Assembly: GCA_963693315.1 (NCBI GenBank)
Contig: OY856186.1
Coordinates: 368,182,850-368,246,849, forward strand
DNA length: 64,000 bases
Source of the DNA: Diogma glabrata
Taxonomy: Eukaryota; Arthropoda; Insecta; Diptera; Cylindrotomidae
Reading direction: 5' to 3'
The notes beneath the pieces are model-generated. The model worked only from the letters and a program-made list of their open reading frames with translations, was not told where the DNA came from and did no database searches. How positions within the stretch are numbered: position 1 is the first letter of the stretch; each line of letters begins with the position of its first letter. The translations under genes were made by a program, and so were the position numbers. Shown here one piece after another: positions 12,455 to 24,812 of this stretch.

Positions 12455-12890
12455 AGCGGCCTAGTGATAGAATGCTAGACTTTGAACTCGGAGGTCCCGG
12501 GTGGGACCCCCTTCTATGTTAAAGCGTTTTTAAGCTGAACAGCCACTAGCACGTCGGTTTTCTAATTAATCGACATTCAACTAATTTAGTTGATAAATTG
12601 TAAAAACTATGGGCTGATCCCCCATATAAAACTGACTGATTAAATTTAAGTTTTCAAGTGAAACTCGACCATAAAATTGGGTGAATTGATGAGTTAATAC
12701 AGATGAGAGTGACACTTGTCGGTAGTCTACGTTCTTATATGGAATATATACGGCACACAGAAAATTGACTTTGTGTGGGGACGCAACAATGCACTTAACT
12801 GATAAAATTTTAAAATATTATTGAATGACTTGTAGCACACATAAATGAATATTTTTATTGTTAGAACAAAACTCGAAATAGTCCGTCGTT
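12455..12890 (+). mobile_element. tRNA-derived SINE-like element
   Basis: Around 12,464-12,520 the sequence resembles a tRNA-derived SINE head: GGCCTAGTGATAGAATGCTAG as an A-box region, then GAACTCGGAGGTCCCGGG and GGGTGGGACCCC as a diverged T-arm/B-box region. A tRNA-unrelated body follows, and the right edge carries AAATAGTCCGTCGTT. The right limit is approximate. An A-box at this distance from a B-box-like T arm supports a Pol III origin. It is not a functional tRNA, because no acceptor stem is evident. Confidence 0.55.
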
Positions 12891-13430
12891 ACAAACTTTT
12901 CTTATTGTTATTAGCCCAAAAATTTCTTTAGAATTCTCTTAAAACAAGTCCCACCTTACCTTGAGTTCGAAAACTTTCGAACCGAGGGTGGTTCAAATAC
13001 AATAGTTCTATCATCTGACTAAACGAGATGTTTCAACACTCTCGGGCTAGAGCTAGGTCTATACCTTCATGGTAACAAAGGAGTGTGTTTCCGACATTAA
13101 ACACACTTATGTTTTCTTTTATTTAGTATTTTAACAAACCACATTTATCTGGTTTGTGTTCGTGCTACCCCATATTTCGTTATGAGCATTGGCGTGTGAT
13201 GGCACTGATTAGAGGCCTGTTTTTGTTATTACACCATTATTTATTCGTGGGAAATACGCCGATGCTACCTTTAACTTACAATGAACACCCACTAAAGTAA
13301 TAATGATCTTTATGGCCACTAGTTCTCTAGTGAGGAAATCTGAAAAACTAAGATAGTTATTATTTTTTCTTATCATAATGCATGTCCTAGGCGGGTTTTC
13401 ATTAGCATCCATACTATCTCAACCTCGCTG
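12891..13430 (-). pseudogene. Decayed LINE, APE-type endonuclease domain
   Basis: Minus-strand translation gives endonuclease blocks in the right order for ORF2 of an I/Jockey-like LINE: a PRTCIMIRKN block, then LVAIKI and the KVASAYFP motif (about 13,390-13,240), a degenerate CDAN/H-IWGS region near 13,190, then VFNVGNT near 13,105 and an SD-RTIVFEPPS block near 13,000. Stops and frameshifts separate the blocks, so no active nuclease would be made. The order matches the RT fragments to the left, as expected for one element on the minus strand. Confidence 0.75.
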
Positions 13431-14690
13431 TTGGCCAGACTCTTGATCCTGTATTTGCATTCACATGGGTTACGTGCGGGTTAGCTAGTGCTTCCATTTA
13501 TGGATTATATAATCAAAGGACATTTGTTCTACTATTTCAAATAATCTAGCCCCAATAATCCTCGGTGATATCTGCGTTGTTTTTGGGATATACTACAGAT
13601 ATAAGCTTCTCCGGTATCTCCCATAACACTTTTCTACCGAAACGTTTGTAATTACGGTTACAGATGCCATTTGAGAAGGTGGTGAAATCGGAGATGACCC
13701 TCTTGGGATACTATCCGCCCTCTTTTCCGTTACTACTGCCATCGTATTTAATTGAAAATGCACAGTGACTTTACCAAAGCGGTAGTTGAGGATCTCCACT
13801 GGCACTGAAATGGCTTCGTTCAACCTAGCGTCGATCTCTTAAATTATAAATAGGTTGGTGCCTTTACCCCATCTACTAAAAATAACAGTGGCAGATGTTT
13901 TGTGCTCCACATCCCAACTTAACTCTGTAAACCCAGCTTTTTTTCAACAAATCCACCAACACTTTTTCCACTATTCCCAGCTTCTCTGCCATAATTGACA
14001 CCTTACACATTTTTAATGAACCATAACCGTAGCTGGTGTCCGGGTTGGGCTGATGTTTCTCCATCTTAATAAGAAAGATGACTTTTCTGGCCTTCTTTGC
14101 TCTGTTAACCTGCGGTGTTGTGAACTTTCTAGTCCTTCTTACTTACTGCTCTGGTAGTTGGACAACTCTCTGCCGCTCATAGCTTTCGTTCTTAATTTTT
14201 CCAGAGACGACCACTCCATGTGGAACTTCATGCCCCATCTAGTATTCCTCTAAGTCCTCGTTTATGTGGGTCATACAGCCCCCTTGCTAGAACTCTAGGT
14301 AGCAATGTTGAATTTCTGTACCCTCTCTTTATGACGCTTACCTTTTCGACCCTTTAGAATGATTTTTCCCAATTTAATGCTTTGTGGTTGTATATATTTT
14401 TGGTCCCACGACTACCACAGGACATAGTATGTAGACCAAGTCAGATCCCTAACAATTGGACAAGGCAAATTATACTTAGAGGCTGTCCTGTTACCCTTGT
14501 ATTATTTAAAATGGACTTCCAGCAAGGTAGATCTTCAGCACGTATCGGATGATACAACTGATCCGGTCTATATGCTAGTCTCCATCGTTACCCCTAATTA
14601 CCTCACACCTTAATTGCTTTTAACACGACGTTGCCATGCACGTTAACCGTGGGGCAAATAGTGAGACGGTGAGGCTCATTGTTATTGTTT
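13431..14690 (-). other. Possible 5' part of the decayed LINE
   Basis: This stretch is less AT-rich than its surroundings and has several short minus-strand open frames (13,593-13,823; 13,876-14,064). Its position upstream of the endonuclease fits an ORF1/5' region of the same LINE. I do not recognise a conserved ORF1 motif such as clear CCHC knuckles, so the assignment rests on context. Confidence 0.3.
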
Positions 14691-14805
14691 TTATTGTTTT
14701 AATGAAAAAAAAACTTTGATCTGGATGGGAATTCAACCCGGCGAGTTAAAATTGAACTACTTAGCTTTTCGACCACTTGGCCAAATAAGGTGTATTTGTA
14801 AAAAA
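14691..14805 (-). mobile_element. tRNA-derived SINE head (second, minus strand)
   Basis: The minus strand carries TGGCCAAGTGG (A box) near 14,785, then GGGTTGAATTCCCATCC (B box/T arm) near 14,740-14,725. Spacing and motifs are tRNA-like, but there is no complete cloverleaf with matched acceptor arms, so a SINE relic is more likely than a tRNA gene. Confidence 0.55.
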
Positions 14806-15190
14806 ATAGTGGTTTCAAAAATGTAATCCAATCCAAAAAATTAAAGGAAGACTGTCTTTACAACTTTCTTATGTCGTTAATTTTCCATATAATGTATTTC
14901 TTCCCGCTATACAAAGGGATTCATATAAAAAGAAACCACCACTAGTCATAAAAATAAATTAATGCTTATATTCACTAAATACTTCAATTCATGACTGATT
15001 GTTTTTAAATAATACTAAAATTCGTCAAAATCAATTAGGACTTTTAGAAGTTTGGTAGACTGTTATCATGTTCTAGAAGGAAAGAGGGGGAATAGAGCGG
15101 ATCTAAATTTTGAGAATTTCATAAACTTTGGCTAGAAGACTTTTTTTCAAAGATCCATAACTTCGGTTCTGGCAAAGATGCACCCTTTTT
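14806..15190. other. AT-rich non-coding DNA
   Basis: Nothing recognised besides A/T-rich sequence. Confidence 0.45.
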
Positions 15191-15660
15191 AATGTTTTAT
15201 TTTAAAGTTAAAAGACGAAATTTTGATAAAAACTGTTATTTATAAAAATTATTTACAAATTCCTATTGTTATAAACAAATAATATGTTAAAATCGATTTT
15301 AAGTATGACCATCGTATTCTACGTTTAATTTTTTATAAAAAACGTATATTTAATTAATGGAGAAATAAGTTTTACTGTTACAAATAAATTGATTTTTCCA
15401 GCGCGGAACGACAAAAAATTATGAACTTTTTGTCGTCCCGCGCTCGATAAATTAAGTAAATACATTATTTTTGATAGAAAATTGAACGTAGAATACGATG
15501 GTCATACTAAAAACTCATTTTGTGGGTGAGGCAGTGACTAAAAATCGATTTGAACATTTTATTTGTTTATAACAATAAGAATTTGTTAATAACTTTTATT
15601 GATTTTATTCTTTTTTTTTAAACTAGCATCTTTTAATTTTAAAATAAAACAAAACAGAAG
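15191..15660. mobile_element. Fold-back (MITE-like) long inverted repeat with GC-rich core hairpin
   Basis: The left arm (about 15,191-15,345) and right arm (about 15,480-15,660) are imperfect reverse complements. Matching blocks include GTATGACCATCGTATTCTAC with its complement, and TATTGTTATAAACAAATAA with its complement. At the centre, AGCGCGGAACGACAAAAA (15,400-15,417) pairs with TTTTTGTCGTCCCGCGCT (15,426-15,443) with one mismatch. No open frame is present, so this looks like a non-autonomous fold-back element. Confidence 0.8.
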
Positions 15661-18350
15661 CTACTTTTGTCGCAATTGACTTTTATATTGATACCTACGG
15701 CATCTATTCTCCAAGGGTATTTTAAATTTTAACTATAAACGAATGTACGGACTAAAACACGGACTAATGCACGAGAAAGATCTCTAATGACACTCTAATA
15801 ATTTAATTTTTAACTAGCAGTATCAATGGTACGAGCCAAAATTTTCCTAACACAAAGTAATAATTTAATAATAATTCAAGACAAACTATGCAAGAACAAA
15901 AAAATTATATAAAATAAATAAATTAAAATACATTAAACTTACATTAATTTGTTGTTTGAATGTTGATCCGGTTGAAACGTTTACTATAAATCCTGTTCGA
16001 TAAAGAGCCATGTACCATTTCTAACGGTAATCCATCTAATAGTTGAACAACAAGATTGAATCCCAAAATGAAACCAATTAGCATGCAGGACCATATAAAA
16101 TAACAAAACGCCACACTTCTTGTCGTATATCTGTGCGATATTTAAATGATAAATTATTGGAATTGAACAGCTAGATCTGCTTGTCCCGACGTTAATGCAT
16201 GGTATGAAAAAAATCCCAACTCTGTATGCTTCAACTTCAAATTTTATTATTTCAAAATAGGTTCCACTTACATATTCATAATTCAAATTCCAATACATTA
16301 TATGGAAAATCGTGAAAGTAATTATCGCTTTCCACTGACCACAATATTAACCTTTTTTGAACTTATATATATGTGCCACAACATATTATTACGTTCAGAT
16401 GTCGGTCAACGGAGCTTTAATTTATTAAAATGAAAACAATTCATAACACATCTTTAGTTAGTTTTCATTTTTTTTTTATTTTATTCACAATTAATTAACA
16501 GCAAATTTTAATTTAAATAGTACACAACATATAATTTATTTTATGATTTTTAAATTTTATTAGAACACGGTACGATAACATTTTCGTTTTATTTAAATTT
16601 ACATAATAATTGTTTTAAGTTCTAAACACTACTCAAAAATATTGAAAATTAATTTTCTATTTATAATTTTTAAAATTACTCAAAACAAGAAAAGGAAAGT
16701 TGATTTACATGAAACAGATGCTCGTTATTCATATTGTTTGTAGTCAATACATTTACAATTTACTAGTTTTTGTTTCATTTATTTACAATCAATCACATAT
16801 TGTCATCTCCCTCGTTGTGTTTTTATTTAAGCAGAACGATAATAAAAGAAAACAAATAAAATTCGAAACGTTTTAGAGAGAATTCAACTATATGACAAAA
16901 ACTATTATAACTTTGATGTTTTAATGAAAAAATGTTAATGCTAAAAATATATTATAGGCGAGGGTGAGGTAAAAAGTTATTTGTATGGTGATCTGTTAAA
17001 TGTAAAATTACGACAAGGCAAAATGTATATTTGGGTAGGTCAGGGATGGAAATTATAGAATGAATTAACGAGAATCTAATCTTTGCTGTTAACACAATCG
17101 GTTTAGTTCTTTGAACTGTCAAGCCTATAACTACACGTAATTTGGTGGGCATAAACCTTTCTTTAATAGAACCGAAGTTATGAATTTTTGAAAATAACTC
17201 GTCAAGCCAAAAATCATGAAAAGTTAGAACTCAAAAGTTAGAACTGCTACATATTCCAAAAAAAAATCCTCGAAAAGGCAAGTAACTGATAAACCGTGTG
17301 TTTGGCGCATAAACAATTGAACCATATAAAATAATTGTTGACATTATCTTTTGATACTTGTATTGTTGCACTTATATAAATTTATTACATACCATTAACA
17401 TATGACTTTCCGTTTTATAAAATTTGTGTTTGCAGCAAACAAAAGTGATACAAGCAGTTGTTTTGGTTTGTTTCGAACTTTCCTTTGCTAGAAGGAGACC
17501 TTACTTTTGATGGTGGGAAAAAACAACATTGCTACCTTAGTTTACAATAATTTAAAACCGTCGAGCAACTCTTTTGCTGAATATTTTCTCACTCGGAGAT
17601 AATGATTTTTCAGGAAAATAGATATTAATCTGAAAGAAAAATATCGGACAATACATCATCGGACAATACATCATCAGTTAAGTCACTATGCCACTTCGAG
17701 CACATAAACACGATTTAATTCAATTGGAGGGTTCAAAGTGTTCCATCCGTCATTTTGAATATTTTGTTCAAAAAAGGTTGCATGATTGAACGGTGGGTGG
17801 TGAATTTTCAACAGTGTATTAAGCTGATGTCGTTGTTTAATTGTACGTATTTGTGATTTATGTTCAAAGTAACTTTGTTTTGTTACTGTAAAGAAAAACC
17901 CACGAAATAAAAAGCAATTCTAGATTTTAATCATATCTTTTCCAAGCTTTTATTTTTTTTCCATTTGCTTCTATCGTACCGCACCATTCGCTTTTCACGT
18001 AAAATTTTTTATTTCAGCCCGATAAATTCTTTTAAATCAATACAATGCCAAAATTTAAAAAAAATATTGTTTTGTTCTAACGATATTGATTTGTAAAGAT
18101 ACATCTCAGATCAAACTCTTGTATGCGAAGTATGAAGTCAATCAATCGTCCCCAAGGCGTCTAGAATCCGAATTTCATATAAAATTTATTTTTTTTTTTT
18201 TGAAAACGATGTTAGCACCATCCGTGAAAATTTCATTTCTTAATATTTAACAGTATAGCAAAAAAGTTTACTGTGCATTTTTTAAAAAAGTCAATCACCT
18301 TTCCAATGTACCCAAAACAGTTGACATCGGTAGAGCCATTCTCTTGCAAT
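15661..18350. other. AT-rich DNA without a convincing gene
   Basis: The longest open frame (15,984-16,298, minus, 104 codons) has no recognisable domain, no repeat-family match and no convincing splice context. Nothing else is supported here. Confidence 0.4.
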
Positions 18351-18586
18351 TTACCCTTCGTCGGATGGCATAGGTACAATTGTACCTTTTCCGTTTTTAA
18401 ATACTAATAACTTTTCTTGTAGAAGCCGGAGAGGGTTAAAGTTTTATGAGATCTCTACATTTTCATGCTGGATCATGCAGAATTAATTTTAGAAAAATAT
18501 CCCCAGCCTTTTCAGAGATAGGGGTTCGAGAGGTTTTCATTATCACAACAGGCGGTAAAGGTACAATTGTAGCTTCATACCTTTTA

Positions 18587-18623
18587 TATGATATAATAAC
18601 GGTATTATAGTTATTATATCATA
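18587..18623. repeat. Perfect 14-bp inverted repeat with 9-base loop
   Basis: TATGATATAATAAC and GTTATTATATCATA flank a 9-base loop. The hairpin sits between the TTAA-element end and the first satellite-flanking unit. Confidence 0.85.
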
Positions 18624-18633
18624 GACCCGTGTA

Positions 18634-20943
18634 TAATATAATAATATAAATATGGAGGGGCTGAAATCTCACAGTTCTGAGATATCAAGACTTCGGTCTG
18701 GGTTAAGGATTTTGATATAGTTTCGGCAAAAAACTTTTATGGGGGCATGGTTTTTAGTATTGATCAGCGATGTATATCATGTCGTACAAATAATTAATTT
18801 TAGTTTTTCAAAAAATTGGGTAAAAAAAATAAATAAAAATCTTTCTTTTGACACAATTGACAACATTCTTTTGACAAACTTATAATGCCATAATTCTCAA
18901 TAATAATAATTAAATTTCATGTCAAACAAATTATTTATTTTATTTTTTTCCAAAAAATTGGGTAAAAAAATAAATAAAAATTTTTCTATTGATACACTTG
19001 AGAACATTTTTTTTGACAAACTTATAATGCCATAATTCTCAATAATAATAATAAAATTTCATGTCAAACAAATAATTAATTTTACTTATTTCCAAAAAAT
19101 TGGGTAAAAAAATAAATAAAATTCTTTCTATTGACACACTTGACAACATTTTTGACAAACTTATAATGCCATAATTCTCCATAATAATAATAAAATTTCA
19201 TGTCAAACAATCAATTAATTTTATTTTTTTCCAAAAAATTGGGCAAAAAAATAAATAAAAATCTTTCTTTTGACACACTTGACAACATTTTTTTGACAAA
19301 CTTATAATGCCATAATTCTCTATAATAATAATAAAATTTCATGTCAAACAAATAATTAATTTTATTTTTTTCCAAAAGATTGGGTAAAAAAATAAATAAA
19401 AATCTTTCATTTGACACACTTGACAAAATATTTTTTACAAATTTATAATGCCATAATTCTCAATAATCATAATACAATTTCGTTTCAAACAAATAATTAG
19501 TTTTAGTTTTTCCCAAAAAATTTGGTAAAAAAATAAATAAAAATCTTTCTTTTGACACACTTGACAACATTTTTTTGACAAACTTATAATGCCATAATTC
19601 TCAATAATAATAATAAAATTTCATGTCAAACAAATAATTAATTTTATTTTTTTCCAAAAAATTGGGTAAAAAATAAATAAAAATCTTTATTTTGACACAC
19701 TTGATAACATTTTCTTGACAAACTTATAATGCCATAATTCTCAATAATAATAATAAAATTTCATGTCAAACAAATTATTAATATAATAATATAATATTAA
19801 TATAATAATATAAATATGGAGGGGCTGAAATCTCACAGTTCTGAGATATCAAGACTTCGGTCTGGGTTAAGGATTTTGATATAGTTTCGGCAAAAAACTT
19901 TTATGGGGGCATGGTTTTTAGTATTGATCAGCGATGTATATCATGTCGTACAAATAATTAATTTTAGTTTTTCAAAAAATTGGGTAAAAAAAATAAATAA
20001 AAATCTTTCTTTTGACACAATTGACAACATTCTTTTGACAAACTTATAATGCCATAATTCTCAATAATAATAATTAAATTTCATGTCAAACAAATTATTT
20101 ATTTTATTTTTTTCCAAAAAATTGGGTAAAAAAATAAATAAAAATTTTTCTATTGATACACTTGAGAACATTTTTTTTGACAAACTTATAATGCCATAAT
20201 TCTCAATAATAATAATAAAATTTCATGTCAAACAAATAATTAATTTTACTTATTTCCAAAAAATTGGGTAAAAAAATAAATAAAATTCTTTCTATTGACA
20301 CACTTGACAACATTTTTGACAAACTTATAATGCCATAATTCTCCATAATAATAATAAAATTTCATGTCAAACAATCAATTAATTTTATTTTTTTCCAAAA
20401 AATTGGGCAAAAAAATAAATAAAAATCTTTCTTTTGACACACTTGACAACATTTTTTTGACAAACTTATAATGCCATAATTCTCTATAATAATAATAAAA
20501 CTTCATGTCAAACAAATAATTAATTTTATTTTTTTCCAAAAGATTGGGTAAAAAAATAAATAAAAATCTTTCATTTGACACACTTGACAAAATATTTTTT
20601 ACAAATTTATAATGCCATAATTCTCAATAATCATAATACAATTTCGTTTCAAACAAATAATTAGTTTTAGTTTTTCCCAAAAAATTTGGTAAAAAAATAA
20701 ATAAAAATCTTTCTTTTGACACACTTGACAACATTTTTTTGACAAACTTATAATGCCATAATTCTCAATAATAATAATAAAATTTCATGTCAAACAAATA
20801 ATTAATTTTATTTTTTTCCAAAAAATTGGGTAAAAAATAAATAAAAATCTTTATTTTGACACACTTGATAACATTTTCTTGACAAACTTATAATGCCATA
20901 ATTCTCAATAATAATAATAAAATTTCATGTCAAACAAATTATT
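18634..20943. repeat. 1,164-bp tandem duplication inside the satellite block
   Basis: The block 18,634-19,779 recurs at 19,798-20,943. Each copy starts with an AT-rich ATAATATAA stretch, then TATGGAGGGG, CTCACAG and the ACTTCGGTCTGGG word, followed by seven 141-bp monomers. Only occasional differences were seen (for example T at about 19,337 against C in the second copy), so the duplication is recent. Confidence 0.9.
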
Positions 20944-21870
20944 TATTTTATTTTTTTCCAAAATATTGGGTAAAAAAATAAATAAAAATTTTTCTATTGA
21001 CACACTTGACAACATTTTTTGACAAACTTATAATGCCATAATTCTCAATAATAATAATAAAATTTCGTGTCAAACAAATAACTAAATTTATTTTTTTCCA
21101 AAAAATTGGGTAAATACTAAATAAAATTCTTTCTATTGATACACTTGACAACATTTTTGACAAACTTATAATGCCATAATTCTCCATAATAATACTAAAA
21201 TTTCATGTCAAACAATCAATTAATTTTATTTTTTTCCAAAAAATTGGGTAAAAAAATAAATAAAAATCTTTCTTTTGACACACTTGACAACATTTTTTTG
21301 ACAAACTTATAATGCCATAATTCTCTATAATAATAATAAAATTTCATGTCAAACAAATAATTAATTTTATTTTTTTCCAAAAGATTGGGTAAAAAAATAA
21401 ATAAAAATCTTTCTTTTGACACACTTGACAAAATTTTTTTTAACAAATTTATAATGCCATAATTCTCAATAATAATAATACAATTTCGTTTCAAACAAAT
21501 AATTAGTTTTATTTATTTCCAAAAAATTTGGTAAAAAAATAAATAAAAATCTTTCTTTTGACACACTTGACAACATTTTTTTGACAAATTTATAATGCCA
21601 TAATTCTCAATAATAATAATAATATTTCATGTCAAACAAATAATTTATTTTATTTTTCCCAAAAAATTGGGTAAAAAATAAATAAAAATCTTTATTTTGA
21701 CACACTTGATAACATTTTCTTGACAAACTTATAATGCCATAATTCTCAATAATAATAATAAAATTTCATGTCAAACAAATAATTAATTTTATTTTTTTCC
21801 AAAAAATTGAGTAAAAATATAAATAAAAATCTTTCTTTTTTTACCAACTTATAATGCCATAATTCTTTCA
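18800..21870. repeat. 141-bp satellite, 21 anchored monomers
   Basis: The word TAATGCCATAATTCT recurs at 18883, 19025, 19164, 19305, 19446, 19587 and 19727; again seven times 1,164 bases further on; then at 21031, 21169, 21310, 21452, 21593, 21732 and 21852. Spacing is 138-142 bases except across the duplication joint and at the shortened last unit. Small open frames in the array are repeat translations, not genes. Single reverse-oriented monomers occur inside the element at 38.4-41.1 kb. Confidence 0.95.
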
Positions 21871-22025
21871 AAACATGTTCTAAATAATGCGGAAATTCTA
21901 TAAATTATCTATTTAGCGCACAATAATTATGTCTACCTTGAGGATTTCCATATAAAATATATGAAGGTACAATTGTAATTCTGTCGCCTGTTAGCGTTGT
22001 AAAATTGTGCCGCCGGACGAGGGTT

Positions 22026-22594
22026 AAATTCGAAGTTACCTAGTATTTAAATTTCAACAAAATGTCACGGACCACACTTTAACACTCTAAAATTTTTCTA
22101 CAAAATGTTTATTTCTTATTACTTGGTAGGGTTTAGCGTCGGTCGTCTAGGTCAAGAATTTCATCAATTTATCCATCTATTATTGTTCACGCCTGGACTG
22201 GTGATCCTGAAAAAAAAATAATAATATTATTTTTCATTAAGTAATAAATTTGTTGATATGTGTTTGTAAATATTGACATGTCAATCTGACAGATAACTAT
22301 GTTGATAAATTCTCAATTGTATCATTAACGTCATCTACATGTGAATTTGGTAAATTCGTATAATGTACTAGTTATACCAGTTTGGGTTCATCGTGTTTTC
22401 GTGAAGATGACGTTACTGGCATTCGAGTTGTTATGAGATTTGACAGCCATGAATTGGGTGTGGTTTTTTAGAGTAGAGTAAAATAAGTCTTATTATTAGA
22501 ACCTCAAAGTGGTAAAAATAATTTAGCCTTATACCTTCTTTTTTTTTAAATTTCATATTGGGGGAGAAACCACCAACCATTACATTAGACATCA
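22026..22594. other. Non-coding DNA
   Basis: No gene or repeat recognised. Confidence 0.45.
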
Positions 22595-22780
22595 GTGCGT
22601 TATTAGGCGTATTATTAATGTCGTCAGTTCCTCGTTAGGCGTATTATTTATTACACCATCCATCAAAACCTTGTTAGGCGTATTACATGAGACATCAATG
22701 CCTTGTTAGGTGCATTATTTATATCAGTGCCTTGTTAAGCGTGTTACATGATATCGTCAATACCTTGTTAGGCGTATTGA
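22595..22780. repeat. Short minisatellite with CCTTGTTAGGCGTATTA core
   Basis: Six variants of the core word occur near 22,601, 22,631, 22,670, 22,701, 22,730 and 22,763, 30-39 bases apart, often with an ATCA(G/A)TGCC-like word before them. Confidence 0.75.
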
Positions 22781-23309
22781 ATTTTTATATGTTATACCAC
22801 CATTGCTTGAAGCGTAGCTGACAAAATTGTCAAATGTTCTCCATCATCAAAAAGTAAGAGTACAGTCCACTACTTTTACTGTCAGGAGTGGTTTTACATG
22901 ATATAACCAAATATTTTGTCAATCCAATATTCCTAACTATCCTCGTTACTGATGTAAAGATCTGAATTCGAAAGCTATAATGTTAAAATTTTAAAATTTA
23001 ACGGCAATTTTTTTTGCAATGGGAGAAACCTGGCTAAAAATGCACATTTTAGACAATATTTCAATACTAAAATTGAGGTGTCGGTCAATTGTAATTGCAC
23101 TTGGAGGAATTAAAATTGTCTCTTTATTCTCAGTTTCTCAAAAAAAAATTACAAATTTTCATCAAGATGAAATATTTAGCGTTAGCAGACTCGATTCAAA
23201 AGAGGTAAGAAAAGGGAGGGGTTCTTTGGTTGTACAGGTCTACCTGTGTTGATATTTTAAATATTAAACAAAGGAAAATTCAATACAACATTACCAATTA
23301 AAATTGTAT
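22781..23309. other. Non-coding DNA
   Basis: The open frame at 23,019-23,252 (plus) shows no family motif and is probably chance. Confidence 0.4.
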
Positions 23310-23896
23310 ATTCTTCTTCTTTTACAGCCTATTTATATCCACTGCTGGATGTAGGCCTCCCCAATCTCCTTCCAATTCGTACGGTACGTTGCCACTTGCT
23401 GCCAATTTGTCCCTGCCTTTCTTTTGATGCCATTGGTCCATCTTTCTGGTGGTCCACCTATGGGTCTTGTGATGGGTGGTCTCCATGACATTATCGTTTT
23501 GCTCCAAGGTTTATCGGTAATTCTAGCAATGTGTCCCGCCCAGTTCCATTTCACATTCCACGACGCTATCTGTTCTAAGACATCAACGATTCTTGTTTGT
23601 TGTCAAATCCGTTGATTTGGCATTTTGTCTCTGAGCGAAATTCCCAACATACTTCTTTCCATCGCTCGTTTCGCCACTCTGAGTTTATTTTCGGATGCTT
23701 TGGTCAATGTGAGAGTTTCATCTCCGTAGGTAAGTACTGGAAGGACACATGAATCGAACACTTTTTGTTTGAGACTGTTATTCATCTTGCTTTTGTATAT
23801 CATTCTTAGTTTCCCAAATGCTGCCCAGCAAAGTCCAATTCTTCTTTTCACTTCCGCAGTTTGATTGTCTAGACCCAATTTCAGTTTGTGGCCAAG

Positions 23897-24712
23897 TTAC
23901 ACATAGTTGTCGACTCTTTCGATGCCATCGTTTCCAATTTTGATCACTGTGTCATCATCGATATTCGTCATGACTTTTTTTGTTGACATGTTCATCTTCA
24001 GACCAACTTTGCTTGATCCTTCGTTTAACTGTCGTAACATTGTTTGTAGTTGATCAAGACTGACGACTATGAGTACGATATCGTCGGCGATGTGAAGGTG
24101 ATTCAGAAATTTTCCGTTTATGTTCATTCCCATTCCATTCCAATCCAACGTTTTGAAAACTGATTCCAGAGCTGTTGTAAATAACTTTGGTGAAATGATG
24201 TCGCCTTGTCTGACTCCTCTACCAATTTTGAACTTGTCAGTATTCTTGTGAAGCTTCACACATGATGTTGCATGTTCGTAGATATATTTAATCATCCGTG
24301 TATATCTCGAATGAATTCGACATTCATCCAGAGAATCCAAAATCGACCATAGTTCCACTGAATCAAATGCTTTTTCAAAGTCTACGAATGCCAATGCAAT
24401 TCCAACTTTATACTCATTGCACTTTTCAATCAGACTTCTCATCACCTGCAGATGATTGTTTGTGCTAAAACCCGATCGAAATCCCGCTTGTTCCACTGGT
24501 TGGTAAAAATCCAGCTTCTTCGTAATGAGTTTTGTGATTATCTTCATGAAAAGCTTGTAAAGATGTGACAGCAGACTTATGGGCCGGTAATTTTCAAGCT
24601 TGGTTATGTCGTTTTTTTTGTGTAACAATGTAATTACCGCATTTTCCCATGATTTCGGAATTTTTTCCAGCTTCAAACATTTATTAAACAGAGCCGTTAT
24701 CGCTTCTAACAA
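23897..24712 (-). pseudogene. Reverse transcriptase domain of the RTE LINE
   Basis: The longest intact frame of the LINE (271 codons) covers fingers, palm and the start of the thumb. It keeps the first palm aspartate block (FVDFEKAFDS) and the second (IADDIVLI, where F or Y is usual at the first position). Upstream, the frame is broken next to a local expansion of ACCATCGTCACCAT-like words at 24,750-24,810, which adds GMV-rich codons not expected in the family. The domain would copy the element's RNA at a nicked target, but it is cut off from its endonuclease. Confidence 0.9.
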
Positions 24713-24744
24713 TTTTTCACCGCCTTCTTTAATGGCTTTAATTG

Positions 24745-24812
24745 GTATACCATCGTCACCATACGACGACCATCGTCACCATACCATCGACCATACCATC
24801 GTCACCATTTTT
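24745..24812. repeat. Short ACCATCGTCACCAT expansion inside the LINE
   Basis: Imperfect copies of ACCATCGTCACCAT and CGACCATACC follow each other and interrupt the linker/RT junction of the LINE. This is a local expansion in already decaying coding sequence. Confidence 0.7.

Larger units (their letters stand above)
18351..22025. mobile_element. TTAA-type inverted-repeat element containing satellite DNA
   Basis: The left end reads TTACCCTTCGTCGGATGGCA. The right end, on the minus strand, reads TTAACCCTCGTCCGGCGGCA. They match at most positions and are followed on both sides by a TACAATTGTACC word. A TTAA next to CCC is the pattern of piggyBac-type elements, which duplicate TTAA. No transposase frame is present. 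Most of the interior is the 141-bp satellite plus its flanking unit, so this seems to be a non-autonomous element colonised or expanded by satellite sequence. Confidence 0.6.

Noticed and set aside
14691..14805. Functional tRNA gene on the minus strand
   Set aside because: A and B boxes are present, but no matched acceptor stem or complete cloverleaf is seen; a SINE relic is more likely.
15984..16298. 104-codon minus-strand frame as a hypothetical gene
   Set aside because: No domain, family motif or splice context recognised; its length is compatible with chance in 64 kb.
19211..21494. Repeated 70-90-codon minus-strand frames with FLFIFLPN motifs
   Set aside because: They are translations of the 141-bp satellite monomers.
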